NCBI GenBank assembly: GCA_030615145.1
Contig: JAUWZT010000186.1
Span: 1-7,238, forward strand
From: Promethearchaeota archaeon
GTDB taxonomy: Archaea > Asgardarchaeota > Lokiarchaeia > Sigyniarchaeales > SOKP01
DNA length: 7,238 nt
Direction: 5' to 3'
Each line of letters begins with the position of its first letter. The first letter of the stretch is position 1. A program made the translations under genes and the position numbers. Below, one piece after another: positions 1 through 5,849 of this stretch. The notes under the pieces are model-generated. The model was given only the letters and a program-made list of their open reading frames with translations, did not search any database and had not been told where the DNA came from.

Positions 1-219
1 ATGAGCAACTTGCTCATGGTCACTTACATCTGTAATCACAGTCAAAACCTCAGCACCAATTTCTTGAAGCTCTTGAGAAACTTCATCGAGAGATTCTTTA
101 TTGATATCCGCAAGAACTATTTTCATTCCACGTTTAGCAAAGGCGTGAGCGAATCCACGTCCAATGCCGCTTGCCCCCCCTGTAATAACAGCAACCTTTC
201 CTTCAAAATCTTTTATCAT
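1..219 (-). CDS. Short-chain dehydrogenase/reductase (SDR), N-terminal part, cut by window edge
   Basis: Translating the minus strand from the ATG at 219 gives 73 residues that run off the window, so the active-site half (Ser, YxxxK) is not seen. The start reads MIKDFEGKVAVITGGASGIG, with the classic SDR dinucleotide-binding motif TGGASGIG at residues 13-20. An Asp at residue 38, at the end of the second strand, is the usual sign of NAD(H) rather than NADP(H) preference. A TDV motif at 63-65 matches the adenine-contact strand. SDRs of this type oxidise or reduce alcohols, ketones or 3-hydroxyacyl groups; the substrate cannot be told from this half. The ATG is preferred over an in-frame GTG three codons upstream because homologues start about here; a GGTG-like ribosome site lies roughly 12 nt upstream. 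A TATA-like element lies further upstream. The family call is firm, the substrate unknown. Confidence 0.93.
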   Translation of the reverse strand, partial: MIKDFEGKVAVITGGASGIGRGFAHAFAKRGMKIVLADINKESLDEVSQELQEIGAEVLTVITDVSDHEQVAH

Positions 220-263
220 TATTTTCACACCAAGAATATTTCTTCAGAATTAATTTGGATTAT

Positions 264-275
264 ATTATATAAATG
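264..275 (-). promoter_or_regulatory. Probable archaeal TATA box for the SDR gene
   Basis: On the minus strand the segment reads as TTTATATAATA, close to the archaeal TATA consensus, and is centred about 50 nt upstream of the SDR ATG at 219. Initiation about 26 nt downstream would give a leader of roughly 20-25 nt, enough for the GGTG-like ribosome site. The region is AT-rich, so similar strings occur by chance. Confidence 0.4.
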
Positions 276-288
276 AATTATTACATTT

Positions 289-456
289 ATGTGAATAGAT
301 GAAATTAAGAAAGATTATCAATGTATTGATTTTACATTAAATTCTAAAAGAAGAGAATACTTTTGGTATATATGGCAACAACAATCTATTGTTGTCGACA
401 TGGGAGTAAATAGAAAAAGAATGGAAAAAATAAGAGAAGTGTTTATTGATAAATAA
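289..456 (+). pseudogene. Possible short gene remnant in the 220-593 gap
   Basis: The 374-base gap between the SDR start and the next gene holds no normal gene. One frame is open from 295 to a TAA at 454-456 (53 codons). It looks protein-like: mixed charged and aromatic residues such as RREYFWYIWQQQ, followed by an amphipathic basic stretch MGVNRKRMEKIREVFIDK. The only upstream ATG in frame (289-291) is followed directly by TGA (292-294); the next in-frame ATG is internal, at 400. I do not recognise the family. It may be the C-terminal end of a decayed gene, or a chance open frame. No ribosome site is seen upstream. The rest of the gap (457-593) is AT-rich with nothing I can support beyond an inverted repeat. 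Confidence 0.25.
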
Positions 457-509
457 AAGGAAAAAAATCTCAACATAATTCAAATAAATTATTTCAATTT
501 ATCAATAAA
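442..509. repeat. 13-bp inverted repeat, AT-rich
   Basis: Arms at 442-454 (TTTATTGATAAAT) and 497-509 (ATTTATCAATAAA) are perfect reverse complements, separated by 42 bases. The left arm overlaps the last codons and stop of the possible remnant at 289-456. It could form a long-looped hairpin or be a paired protein-binding site. In such AT-rich DNA a match of this length has an appreciable chance probability. Confidence 0.35.
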
Positions 510-593
510 ATTTATGAATAATAAGGAACAGATTAAAATTTTCAGTTAATTTCTAATTATTTAGATAGGTTTTGTTTATCACGGGTAATTATA

Positions 594-962
594 ATGAGCG
601 AAAATAACGATGAAAAGTTGATTTTTATTTATAATGCAGATTCGGGAATGATAAATACTGTAAAAGATTTCTGGCATAAGGCTTTAAGACCTAGTACTTA
701 TAAATGTAATCTTTGTGCCCAAACATTCAGCCCCTTCGGTATGAAGAAAGAATGGAAATCTTTTCTTGGCACGTTAAATACAAAGACTGAATTTCTGCAT
801 AAAGACGAATTTTTGAATAAGTACGACATTCAAGATGCTAAATATCCTTCTGCTTATCTTTTAAAGAACGGTACCCTAAAGTTATTGATAACGCAAGAAG
901 AGATGGACAAAGTAGCGTCAATTAATGAAATGGAAAAACTCGTCTCGTCAAAATTAAATTAA
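594..962 (+). CDS. Small conserved CxxC protein of unknown function, possibly thioredoxin-like
   Basis: This 122-residue protein begins with a hydrophobic strand and the motif IYNADSG (residues 12-18). A helix with DFWHK (25-29) follows, then YKCNLC with Cys38 and Cys41. The pattern IYNADSG...HK...P.TY.C.LC...GM..EW..F matches a small uncharacterised family I know from bacteria and archaea. The second half resembles the end of a thioredoxin fold: KYDIQDAKYPSAYLLKNG looks like the cis-Pro loop and following strands. However, CxxC sits later than in true thioredoxins, so redox or metal-binding activity is inference. No signal peptide or membrane segment is present, so it should be cytoplasmic. 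ATG 594 is the only sensible start; only a weak GGGT lies about 8 nt upstream. It stands alone between its neighbours, with a T-rich tract after the TAA. Confidence 0.85.
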   Translation: MSENNDEKLIFIYNADSGMINTVKDFWHKALRPSTYKCNLCAQTFSPFGMKKEWKSFLGTLNTKTEFLHKDEFLNKYDIQDAKYPSAYLLKNGTLKLLITQEEMDKVASINEMEKLVSSKLN

Positions 963-975
963 AATTTAAAATAAC

Positions 976-994
976 ATTTTGTTTTAATTTTTAA
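976..994 (+). terminator. Oligo-T tract after the CxxC protein gene
   Basis: Fourteen bases past the TAA stop at 960-962 the plus strand becomes T-rich (CATTTTGTTTTAATTTTT). Archaeal RNA polymerase typically terminates on such U-rich stretches without a required hairpin. Confidence 0.35.
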
Positions 995-1047
995 ACGGAT
1001 TATCTAACCATATTCTTTAATCCAACACCTTAAAAAAGAATGAAACA

Positions 1048-1073
1048 AATTCATGAAGTGAATTCATTTTTTT
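1048..1073 (+). terminator. Small hairpin plus T7 just upstream of the SagB-type gene
   Basis: AATTCA (1048-1053) and TGAATT (1059-1064) form a 6-bp stem with a 5-base loop, followed by seven T at 1067-1073. It lies only a few bases before the ribosome site of the next gene, so it would be in that gene's leader if transcription starts further upstream. It may end the preceding transcript or weakly attenuate this one. The stem is short and AT-rich, so the call is tentative. Confidence 0.25.
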
Positions 1074-1077
1074 AATT

Positions 1078-1082
1078 GAGGT
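1078..1082 (+). promoter_or_regulatory. Shine-Dalgarno site GAGGT for the SagB-type gene
   Basis: GAGGT is complementary to the 16S rRNA 3' end and lies 8 nt before the ATG at 1091. This is the best-placed ribosome site in the window and fixes the start of the interrupted gene. No comparable site precedes the GTG at 1367, the only possible start for the downstream half. Confidence 0.7.
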
Positions 1083-1090
1083 AAAAACAA

Positions 1091-1846
1091 ATGGAAAAAA
1101 ATAGACGATTTTTACGTTTTTATGATAAGGATGAGTATGAAGAATTAGTTCCGGAATCTGACGAGAAAAAACAAAGACCATTTCCATTATTTCAAAAAGC
1201 TTACGATGAAAAGAAACCCCTTATTGATTTAATTCCTCCTGAAAAATTCGAGATTGGGAAAAAATCTTTCTTAGATGTCATAAATCGAAGGATGAGTCGT
1301 AGAAATTACACAGAAGGGTCATTAACCCTTGAAGAATTATCATTTTTGCTATGGTGTACGCAATGAGTGAAGAGGACTTTTAAGGATATAGCTGCTGTAA
1401 TGCGAACTGTTCCATCTGCAGGAGCAAAAAGTCCCTTTGAGACATATCTCATAATTAATCGAGTGAATGGGGTTGAGCCTGGTTTGTATCGTTATATTTC
1501 CTTTAATCACAAACTGCTTTTCATTAAAAGTATTGAAAAAGCTAAAAGGAAAATTAGTAAGTTAACTTATAATCAAATATTTGTTGGAAAAGGGGCGGTA
1601 ATATTTTGTTGGGTAGCTATACCTTACCGAACTGAGTGGCGATATACTATTCTTGCCCATAAATTCATAGCTGTAGATTTAGGACATGTTTCCGAGAATT
1701 TATACCTTGCTTGCGAGGCGATTGATCTTGGGACAGTTGCTATTGGGTACTATGAACAAAAGAAGTTCGATGATTTGTTGGAACTGGATGGAGAAGATGA
1801 GTTTGTAGTGTTAGTCGCTCCTGTAGGAAAAAGACCAATTTTATAA
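1091..1846 (+). pseudogene. SagB-type nitroreductase-fold dehydrogenase, interrupted by in-frame TGA at codon 92
   Basis: The two open segments 1091-1366 (91 codons) and 1367-1846 (159 codons) are in the same frame, separated only by TGA at 1364-1366. Together they give a 251-position protein, near full length for the stand-alone SagB/ThcOx family of FMN-dependent nitroreductase-superfamily enzymes. Before the stop are SRRNYTEGSLTLEELSFLLW (residues 69-88) and CTQ, where relatives read WATQG followed by V or I. The TGA sits at that Gly, one base from GGA. After it come the flavin-site pattern RTVPSAGAKSPFETYL, GLYRY, DLGHVSENLYLACEAI, GTVAIG and LDGEDEFVVLVAPVGK, all family-like. Relatives oxidise azolines or reduce nitro/quinone substrates with FMN; no peptide substrate or cyclodehydratase is nearby. 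The downstream GTG has no ribosome site, so separate translation is unlikely. It may be a recent pseudogene, a readthrough gene or a base error. Both halves are otherwise undamaged. Confidence 0.88.
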
Positions 1847-1851
1847 TTGGG

Positions 1852-1876
1852 AAAATATTTTTCTTTTCTATATTTT
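1852..1876 (+). terminator. T-rich terminator region after the SagB-type gene
   Basis: A U-rich run in the transcript (ATATTTTTCTTTTCTATATTTT, spanning most of this interval) starts within ten bases of the TAA at 1844-1846. That fits an archaeal oligo-T terminator in the gap between two convergent genes. Confidence 0.45.
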
Positions 1877-1900
1877 AGAGCTTCAGTATTCTAAAGCTTT
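1877..1900. other. Hairpin between convergent genes
   Basis: AGAGCTT (1877-1883) pairs with AAGCTTT (1894-1900) to form a 7-bp stem with one G-U pair and a 10-base loop. It lies at the meeting point of the two convergent transcripts and overlaps the last codons and TGA of the extended DUF255 frame. It may assist termination or be incidental. Confidence 0.3.
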
Positions 1901-2008
1901 CTTTATATCGTTTGTAGGTGCTTTACTAGTTTTGTTAATACATACATAAGCAGTAGCCTTTCTCTTGTATTTGTCAAAAAATTGAACAAAATTAGAAAAA
2001 TTATCAAT
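1883..2008 (-). other. In-frame continuation of the DUF255 gene beyond its TAA: conserved C-terminal tail
   Basis: Reading on through the TAA at 2009-2011 in the same frame gives 41 sense codons, then TGA at 1883-1885. The tail contains KRKATAYVCINKTSKAPTND. Full-length DUF255/YyaL proteins end with an ATAYVC-N-x-x-C-x-x-P-x-x-D type motif at exactly this place. The match is too specific to be untranslated DNA by chance. The second conserved Cys of the motif is Ser here (codon AGT, one base from TGT), which suggests relaxed selection after the stop arose, or that this Cys is dispensable. With the tail the protein would be 697 positions, close to the family's usual length. Confidence 0.75.
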
Positions 2009-3976
2009 TTATGGATTTGACCACTCCGTAGGACGAAAAATTAACGATTTGTTTGGCAAAAACTGCTTTCTAACTTCATTTAACATTGAAATCGTATCTT
2101 CTTTTCCCTTATCCCCTGCGATGACTAATGAGTATGTTGGACCTACGGCATAATCCACAGCAACCATCATGAAACTATGAGCGACAGGATTAGCTCTGAT
2201 GCTTTCGGCAAATACCCGTCCAAGATGATCTGCTTTCTTCTCATAATTATCATTACCGGTTAATTGTGCTAGCCTTAGTAAATTTAACATCGCAACAGAA
2301 TTCCCTGATGGAACGGCTCCGTCATAAATCTCTTTTTGGCGCGTTAATAATGATTCTGCGTCTTCACCCGTAAAAAAGAATGCTCCAATTGAAGAATCCC
2401 AGAATAATTTTAACTGTTTCTCTGTCAACATAATAGCTTTTTCAAGATATAGTGTTTCAAAAGATGCTTCAAAAAGGTTAATTAATCCCCAGATTAAGAA
2501 AGCGTAATCGTCTAAGAAAGCGAGGATGTCTGCCCCACCCTTACGGTAACGATGTAAAAGTCTTCCCTCAGAATTTTTCATTTGGTTTAGGATAAAATCT
2601 ACTGCTTTTTTGGCTGCCTGAATATATTTTGGCTCATTGAAAATGTACCCTGCCTTAGCAAACGCTGCTATCATCAATCCATTCCAGTCAGTTAATATTT
2701 TATCGTCCTTATGAGGTTTAATCCTTTTCTCTCTTGCTTCAAATAATTTTTTTCTAATTAATTTGATATAGATCGTGGGGGTATCTGGTAAATCGGATTT
2801 CAAGTGAATGATGTTTTTTCCAGTTTTTCTTCTAGTCGCTTCATCTAAAAAATTTCCATTTACATCAACATTATAAAGTTTTGAGAATACTTCAGCTTCT
2901 TCTACTCCTAATATTTCTTCGATTTCATCTTTCGACCAAACATAAAACTTCCCTTCTTCTCCTTCGCTATCAGCATCTTCTGCGCTATAGAAGGCTCCTT
3001 CTGAAGATATCATATCGCGCAAAACATATGTCAATACTTCCTTTGCGGTATTAGCATATTCCTCTTTTCCCGTTGCTTGATATGCTTCTAAATAAACAAG
3101 AATCAATAAGGCTTGATCGTATAACATTTTTTCAAAATGAGGTACAAGCCAGTTAGGATCGGTTGAGTAACGGTGAAATCCAAACCCAATGTGATCGTAG
3201 ATTCCACCCATTCGCATAACTTTAAGTGTCTTTTCAACCATTTTAAGTGCTCCTTCATCACCAGTTCTTCTCCAGAATCGTAATAAGAACAATAAATTGT
3301 GCGGTGTAGGGAATTTAGGCGCTGTTCCAAAACCACCGTTCTTTTTATCGTATCTTCCAGAGAGTTGAGAATAGGTTTTTCTTAAGACGCTTTCCGCTAG
3401 ACTTCTTCCAGGGGATTCAGTGTTAACATCTTTTAGAGCAAAAGTTATCTTATCGCTCGATTCTACTAATTGTTTTCTTTCGTTCTTCCATAGACCTTTC
3501 ACTCGTTGTACTAAATCAACTAAACCAATTCTTCCAAAACGGCTTTCTTTCGGAAAATATGTGCCTGCAAAGAAGGGTTTTTTATCTGGAGTCATAATAA
3601 TTGTTAATGGCCAACCCCCAGAACCGGTCATAAGTTGGCAGACAGTCATATATATTTTGTCGATGTCAGGTCGTTCTTCCCGGTCGACTTTAATGGATAC
3701 AAAAACATCGTTCATAGATTTTGCAACAGTAGGGTCTTCAAAAGATTCGTGTGCCATTACATGACACCAATGGCAAGTAGAGTAGCCAACTGAAAGAAAT
3801 ATCGGTTTATCTTCCATTTTTGCTTTTTCAAAAGCCTCTTCCCCCCAAGGATGCCAATCTACTGGATTCTCAGCGTGTTGCAGTAAATAGGGGCTTTTTT
3901 CAGTTATTAATTTATTGAATTTTCTATTAAGTTGACGCTCGTCTTTTTGTTTTTTGTTTTCTTCTATGATTTTCAC
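2009..3976 (-). CDS. DUF255 / YyaL / SPATA20-family thioredoxin-domain protein, probably C-terminally truncated
   Basis: A 655-residue cytoplasmic protein. The N-terminal thioredoxin-like domain carries NKLITEKSPYLLQHAENPVD (residues 21-40), the redox motif CHWC at 68-71, and GSGGWPLTIIMTP with AGTYFP (118-142). The rest is an (alpha/alpha)6-barrel related to N-acylglucosamine epimerases, with GGIYDHIGFGFHRYSTDPNW (257-276), VPHFEKMLYDQA, YSAEDADSEGEEGKFY and KILTDWNGLMIAAFAKAG. The family (B. subtilis YyaL, human SPATA20) has no proven reaction. GTG at 3974-3976 is the only start available: TAA lies two codons upstream and no in-frame ATG precedes the conserved KLITEKSPYLLQHA. An SD-like AAAAGGTG overlaps that GTG and so cannot be used as a spaced ribosome site, suggesting a leaderless or unusual start. 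The TAA at 2009-2011 falls right after EWSNP, about 41 codons before the usual end. Confidence 0.93.
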   Translation of the reverse strand: MKIIEENKKQKDERQLNRKFNKLITEKSPYLLQHAENPVDWHPWGEEAFEKAKMEDKPIFLSVGYSTCHWCHVMAHESFEDPTVAKSMNDVFVSIKVDREERPDIDKIYMTVCQLMTGSGGWPLTIIMTPDKKPFFAGTYFPKESRFGRIGLVDLVQRVKGLWKNERKQLVESSDKITFALKDVNTESPGRSLAESVLRKTYSQLSGRYDKKNGGFGTAPKFPTPHNLLFLLRFWRRTGDEGALKMVEKTLKVMRMGGIYDHIGFGFHRYSTDPNWLVPHFEKMLYDQALLILVYLEAYQATGKEEYANTAKEVLTYVLRDMISSEGAFYSAEDADSEGEEGKFYVWSKDEIEEILGVEEAEVFSKLYNVDVNGNFLDEATRRKTGKNIIHLKSDLPDTPTIYIKLIRKKLFEAREKRIKPHKDDKILTDWNGLMIAAFAKAGYIFNEPKYIQAAKKAVDFILNQMKNSEGRLLHRYRKGGADILAFLDDYAFLIWGLINLFEASFETLYLEKAIMLTEKQLKLFWDSSIGAFFFTGEDAESLLTRQKEIYDGAVPSGNSVAMLNLLRLAQLTGNDNYEKKADHLGRVFAESIRANPVAHSFMMVAVDYAVGPTYSLVIAGDKGKEDTISMLNEVRKQFLPNKSLIFRPTEWSNP

Positions 3977-4161
3977 CTTTTATGACTTGTTAAATGGTTT
4001 GGTAAATTCATTTATGATTGAAACCTAATTAATTAAGAAATATTTAAGGAATATCAATATACGCCTTATTAGATATTAACTTTCTAAATGAATTATTTTG
4101 AGTTATAACTCTTTGATTTGGAATATAAATAATTCATAAAGATATTATTAGAAAAAAAAAA
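3977..4161. other. Intergenic region between HadB-like gene and DUF255 gene
   Basis: These 185 AT-rich bases hold the T10 terminator of the upstream operon at one end and presumably the promoter of the DUF255 gene at the other. On the minus strand a TTAAATATTT element near 4040-4050 is TATA-like but about 65-75 nt from the GTG start; CCATTTAAC near 3990-4000 is closer but weaker. I see no coding remnant or RNA gene. Confidence 0.4.
4152..4161 (-). terminator. T10 terminator directly after the HadB-like gene
   Basis: On the minus strand the TAA stop (4164-4162) is followed immediately by ten T. A run of this length is a strong archaeal termination signal and separates the MaoC operon from the DUF255 gene downstream. 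Confidence 0.65.
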
Positions 4162-4593
4162 TTACTTTGCTTTCAGGGCTATAACTGCGGAACCTTGCGT
4201 TGTAATTCTTTCGTCTTGAGTTTCGCTCAGAACGCTAATTTCGACCAAATTTTCGCCATTTTCAGAGTATTTTTTCAATACTTTTCCTTTTAACGTTAAA
4301 GTATCGTTCTCATTTGTCATACCAGCAAATCTTATTTTGAAGTCTTTTAACACTCCTCCCTTTGCCCAATCAGCAATGTAGGACCCAATTATTGACATAA
4401 CAAGCATTCCATGGGCGATACATCCAGGTAGTTTAGCTATTTTCGCAAACCCCTCGTCGTAATGAATTTTATTATAATCTCCAGATGCTGATGCGTAATC
4501 TATTAATTGTTGTCGAACAATTGGTCCCCTTTTTGATGTAGGTAATTCCATTCCCGTTGAAATATCTTCAAAAAACAATTCTTCTTTAGACAA
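4162..4593 (-). CDS. MaoC-like hydratase, catalytic HadB-type subunit
   Basis: A 143-residue single hot-dog-fold protein of the MaoC / R-specific enoyl-CoA hydratase family, which adds water to trans-2-enoyl thioesters or removes it from 3-hydroxyacyl thioesters. The hydratase motif reads ASASGDYNKIHYDEGFAK, with catalytic Asp39 and His44 at the usual spacing of five. The family's SGDxNPIH has Lys in place of Pro here. IAHGML (59-64) forms the second conserved block, and FKIRFAGMTNENDTL the later strand. Length and order closely resemble mycobacterial HadB. The start is TTG at 4591-4593, supported by AAAGGTGAT seven bases upstream and by homologues starting a few residues before the motif FEDISTGMEL. 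It follows the HadA-like gene by 21 bases in the same operon, so the two products very likely form a heterodimer with the active site on this subunit. Confidence 0.9.
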   Translation of the reverse strand: MSKEELFFEDISTGMELPTSKRGPIVRQQLIDYASASGDYNKIHYDEGFAKIAKLPGCIAHGMLVMSIIGSYIADWAKGGVLKDFKIRFAGMTNENDTLTLKGKVLKKYSENGENLVEISVLSETQDERITTQGSAVIALKAK

Positions 4594-4600
4594 TTTTCAA

Positions 4601-4608
4601 ATCACCTT
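4601..4608 (-). promoter_or_regulatory. Shine-Dalgarno site that decides a TTG start
   Basis: On the minus strand AAAGGTGAT ends seven bases before the TTG at 4593-4591. It lies in the 21-base gap between the two MaoC genes. This strong, well-spaced site supports TTG as the true start; no ATG in frame precedes the conserved domain. Confidence 0.7.
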
Positions 4609-4614
4609 TTTAAT

Positions 4615-5055
4615 TTAATGGAACACGATTAATGAAATGATTAAATCAAAAACCTTTTCTCCAGTATCCTTGTTTTTTCCACTTGTGACCACCGTTATTA
4701 AATCCATTTTACCTCTTTTACCTTCCTTTTCAACAATATTTTCGACTTTGGTTTGATATATAATGGTATCTCCGGCACAACCTTGAGAGTAATACTTAAT
4801 TTCTCTGCCACCATCTAATAATTTTCTAAAATCTATCCCCAAAGTTGAAAAAAAATTATTATCTGAGAAGGTCATTCTCGTGTAAAAAGTAGTAGGAACA
4901 GGTATGTCTTTAAAACCTTGATTTTTGGCTTCATTGACGTCGTAATAAATTGGGTTCGAATCTCTTATCGCGTTAGCAAATTGAGAGATTCGCCAACGAG
5001 TAATAACCATTTCATTTGGTGTAAATTCGTAGCCAATGAATTTTCTATCAATCAT
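4615..5055 (-). CDS. MaoC-like dehydratase, non-catalytic HadA-type subunit
   Basis: A 146-residue hot-dog protein matching the N-terminal MaoC dehydratase domain found in HadA/HadC and in yeast FAS-type dehydratases. MIDRKFIGYEFTPNEMVITR leads into a helix, then SNPIYYD at residues 33-39. The catalytic His of active MaoC proteins (NPIH) is Tyr37 here, as expected of a subunit that shapes the acyl-binding tunnel rather than doing catalysis. PVPTTFYTRM (53-62) and the GREIKYYSQGCAGD block (83-96) are also family-like. It is the first gene of a two-gene operon with the HadB-like catalytic subunit, and their product is probably a heterodimeric 3-hydroxyacyl-thioester dehydratase or enoyl-CoA hydratase. 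The ATG at 5055 has no ribosome site; an AT-rich TATA-like stretch at about 5083-5096 suggests a very short leader. Pathway (acyl-CoA breakdown or synthesis) is undecided. Confidence 0.87.
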   Translation of the reverse strand: MIDRKFIGYEFTPNEMVITRWRISQFANAIRDSNPIYYDVNEAKNQGFKDIPVPTTFYTRMTFSDNNFFSTLGIDFRKLLDGGREIKYYSQGCAGDTIIYQTKVENIVEKEGKRGKMDLITVVTSGKNKDTGEKVFDLIISLIVFH

Positions 5056-5082
5056 GTAAATTCTAAATTCTTTTTTAGTTTT

Positions 5083-5096
5083 AATTACTTTTAATA
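5083..5096 (-). promoter_or_regulatory. Candidate TATA box for the MaoC operon
   Basis: The minus strand reads ATATTAAAAGTAATT here, centred about 34 nt upstream of the ATG at 5055. Transcription would begin within about ten bases of the start codon, consistent with the absence of a ribosome site. The 131-base gap 5056-5186 serves two divergent genes and is AT-rich throughout, so alternatives exist. Confidence 0.35.
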
Positions 5097-5151
5097 TGTT
5101 TAGATGTTTTAAATTCTTTTAATTAATAGTATTACAAACTTCGAAAATTAA

Positions 5152-5164
5152 TAAAATATAAATC
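5152..5164 (+). promoter_or_regulatory. TATA box of a leaderless-type promoter for the membrane protein gene
   Basis: TAAAATATAAATC on the plus strand is a good archaeal TATA box, centred about 28 nt before the ATG at 5187. Initiation 25-27 nt downstream would fall at or next to the ATG, giving a leaderless mRNA. No Shine-Dalgarno sequence precedes the ATG, which agrees. Confidence 0.5.
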
Positions 5165-5186
5165 TCATATCATCGTAAGTTAAGAT

Positions 5187-5807
5187 ATGGAAAAAAAAAG
5201 CTTAGGACTATTCTTAGTTGTTCTGGGATTTATCTTCCTTGGAATTTCAGTCGTTACAATTTGGAGTATGTTTTTCGGCCTTGATGCAACTAAAGGGTTA
5301 TACATCATTTTAGCAATTCCTTTAATGGTCTTTAGTGTTACTACTATTTCTTTCGGGTTTTATTTAATAACACGAGCGAATTTAGGTTTAAAGGCTAAGG
5401 GTTTAATCTTATTAGTAGACGGGCTAATTCCAATAATTGTGTCTGCGTATGCTATGTTAGATCCCCGACTTAGCGTGATTAATGACATACGAGTTCTAGT
5501 ACTACTACCCTTAACGTTAGTGGGCATATTTATTATAGTTTATAGTGTTTTTCTATTAACTGCTGAGGCGTATATAGGAGAAATTAAAACCAGAAAAAGA
5601 GCAAACAAAATATTAGGAATAATCTCCATTGCTATAGGACTTGCTAATATAGTTGCGTTTATTGTATTAATATCAATCTCTGGAGAACAGCCAGTTATTT
5701 TATCGGTATTTTGGTTATTAATTGGGGTAATTTCAATTTATTTTGGCGTCCATTTATTTATCAAGAAAGTCGAAGAGAAACAAAAGCATACAAAAAGGAA
5801 AAGATAA
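5187..5807 (+). CDS. Six-helix integral membrane protein of unknown function
   Basis: A 206-residue protein with about six predicted membrane segments (roughly residues 6-28, 38-62, 72-91, 103-125, 142-164 and 170-192). They are joined by short loops such as KTRKRAN at 134-140, and the protein ends in a strongly basic tail (KKVEEKQKHTKRKR). By the positive-inside rule the basic tail and the TRKR loop should be cytoplasmic. Helices 1-2, 3-4 and 5-6 each start with a similar small-residue-rich pattern (LGxxLVxxGxIxxxI; KGLILLxxGLIPxI; KILGIISIAIGLANI), so the protein may be built from three repeated hairpins; that is inference. I see no catalytic motif, metal site, cysteine or sorting signal, and do not recognise the family. 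It is monocistronic, with its own TATA box and a terminator hairpin just downstream. Confidence 0.85.
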   Translation: MEKKSLGLFLVVLGFIFLGISVVTIWSMFFGLDATKGLYIILAIPLMVFSVTTISFGFYLITRANLGLKAKGLILLVDGLIPIIVSAYAMLDPRLSVINDIRVLVLLPLTLVGIFIIVYSVFLLTAEAYIGEIKTRKRANKILGIISIAIGLANIVAFIVLISISGEQPVILSVFWLLIGVISIYFGVHLFIKKVEEKQKHTKRKR

Positions 5808-5818
5808 AAGAAATATAA

Positions 5819-5839
5819 AAAAATAAATTATTTATTTTT
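5819..5839. terminator. AT hairpin with T tract, bidirectional terminator
   Basis: AAAAATAAA (5819-5827) and TTTATTTTT (5831-5839) are perfect reverse complements around a 3-base loop, ten bases after the TAA of the membrane protein gene. Both strands then show an oligo-T run, so it could end the plus-strand gene and transcripts arriving from the archaeosortase side. Confidence 0.45.
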
Positions 5840-5849
5840 AACATTCTAA

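Noticed and set aside
378..395. ACAACAAT-CT-ATTGTTGT inverted repeat as an operator
   Set aside because: The 8-bp arms could be chance, it sits inside the possible remnant frame, and no promoter element is next to it.
1367..1846. Separate gene starting at GTG 1367
   Set aside because: No ribosome site precedes it, the GTG directly abuts the TGA in the same frame, and the product would lack the N-terminal half of the nitroreductase fold. It is better treated as the second half of one gene.
3420..3764. 114-codon plus-strand open frame inside the DUF255 gene
   Set aside because: It lies antisense to a well-conserved region (CHWC and GSGGW blocks), has no ribosome site, and is best explained as a shadow of the real gene.
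4100..4111. 12-bp perfect palindrome GAGTTATAACTC upstream of the DUF255 gene
   Set aside because: Six-base half sites arise many times by chance in a window of this size and composition, it is over 120 bases from the start codon, and no second copy was seen.
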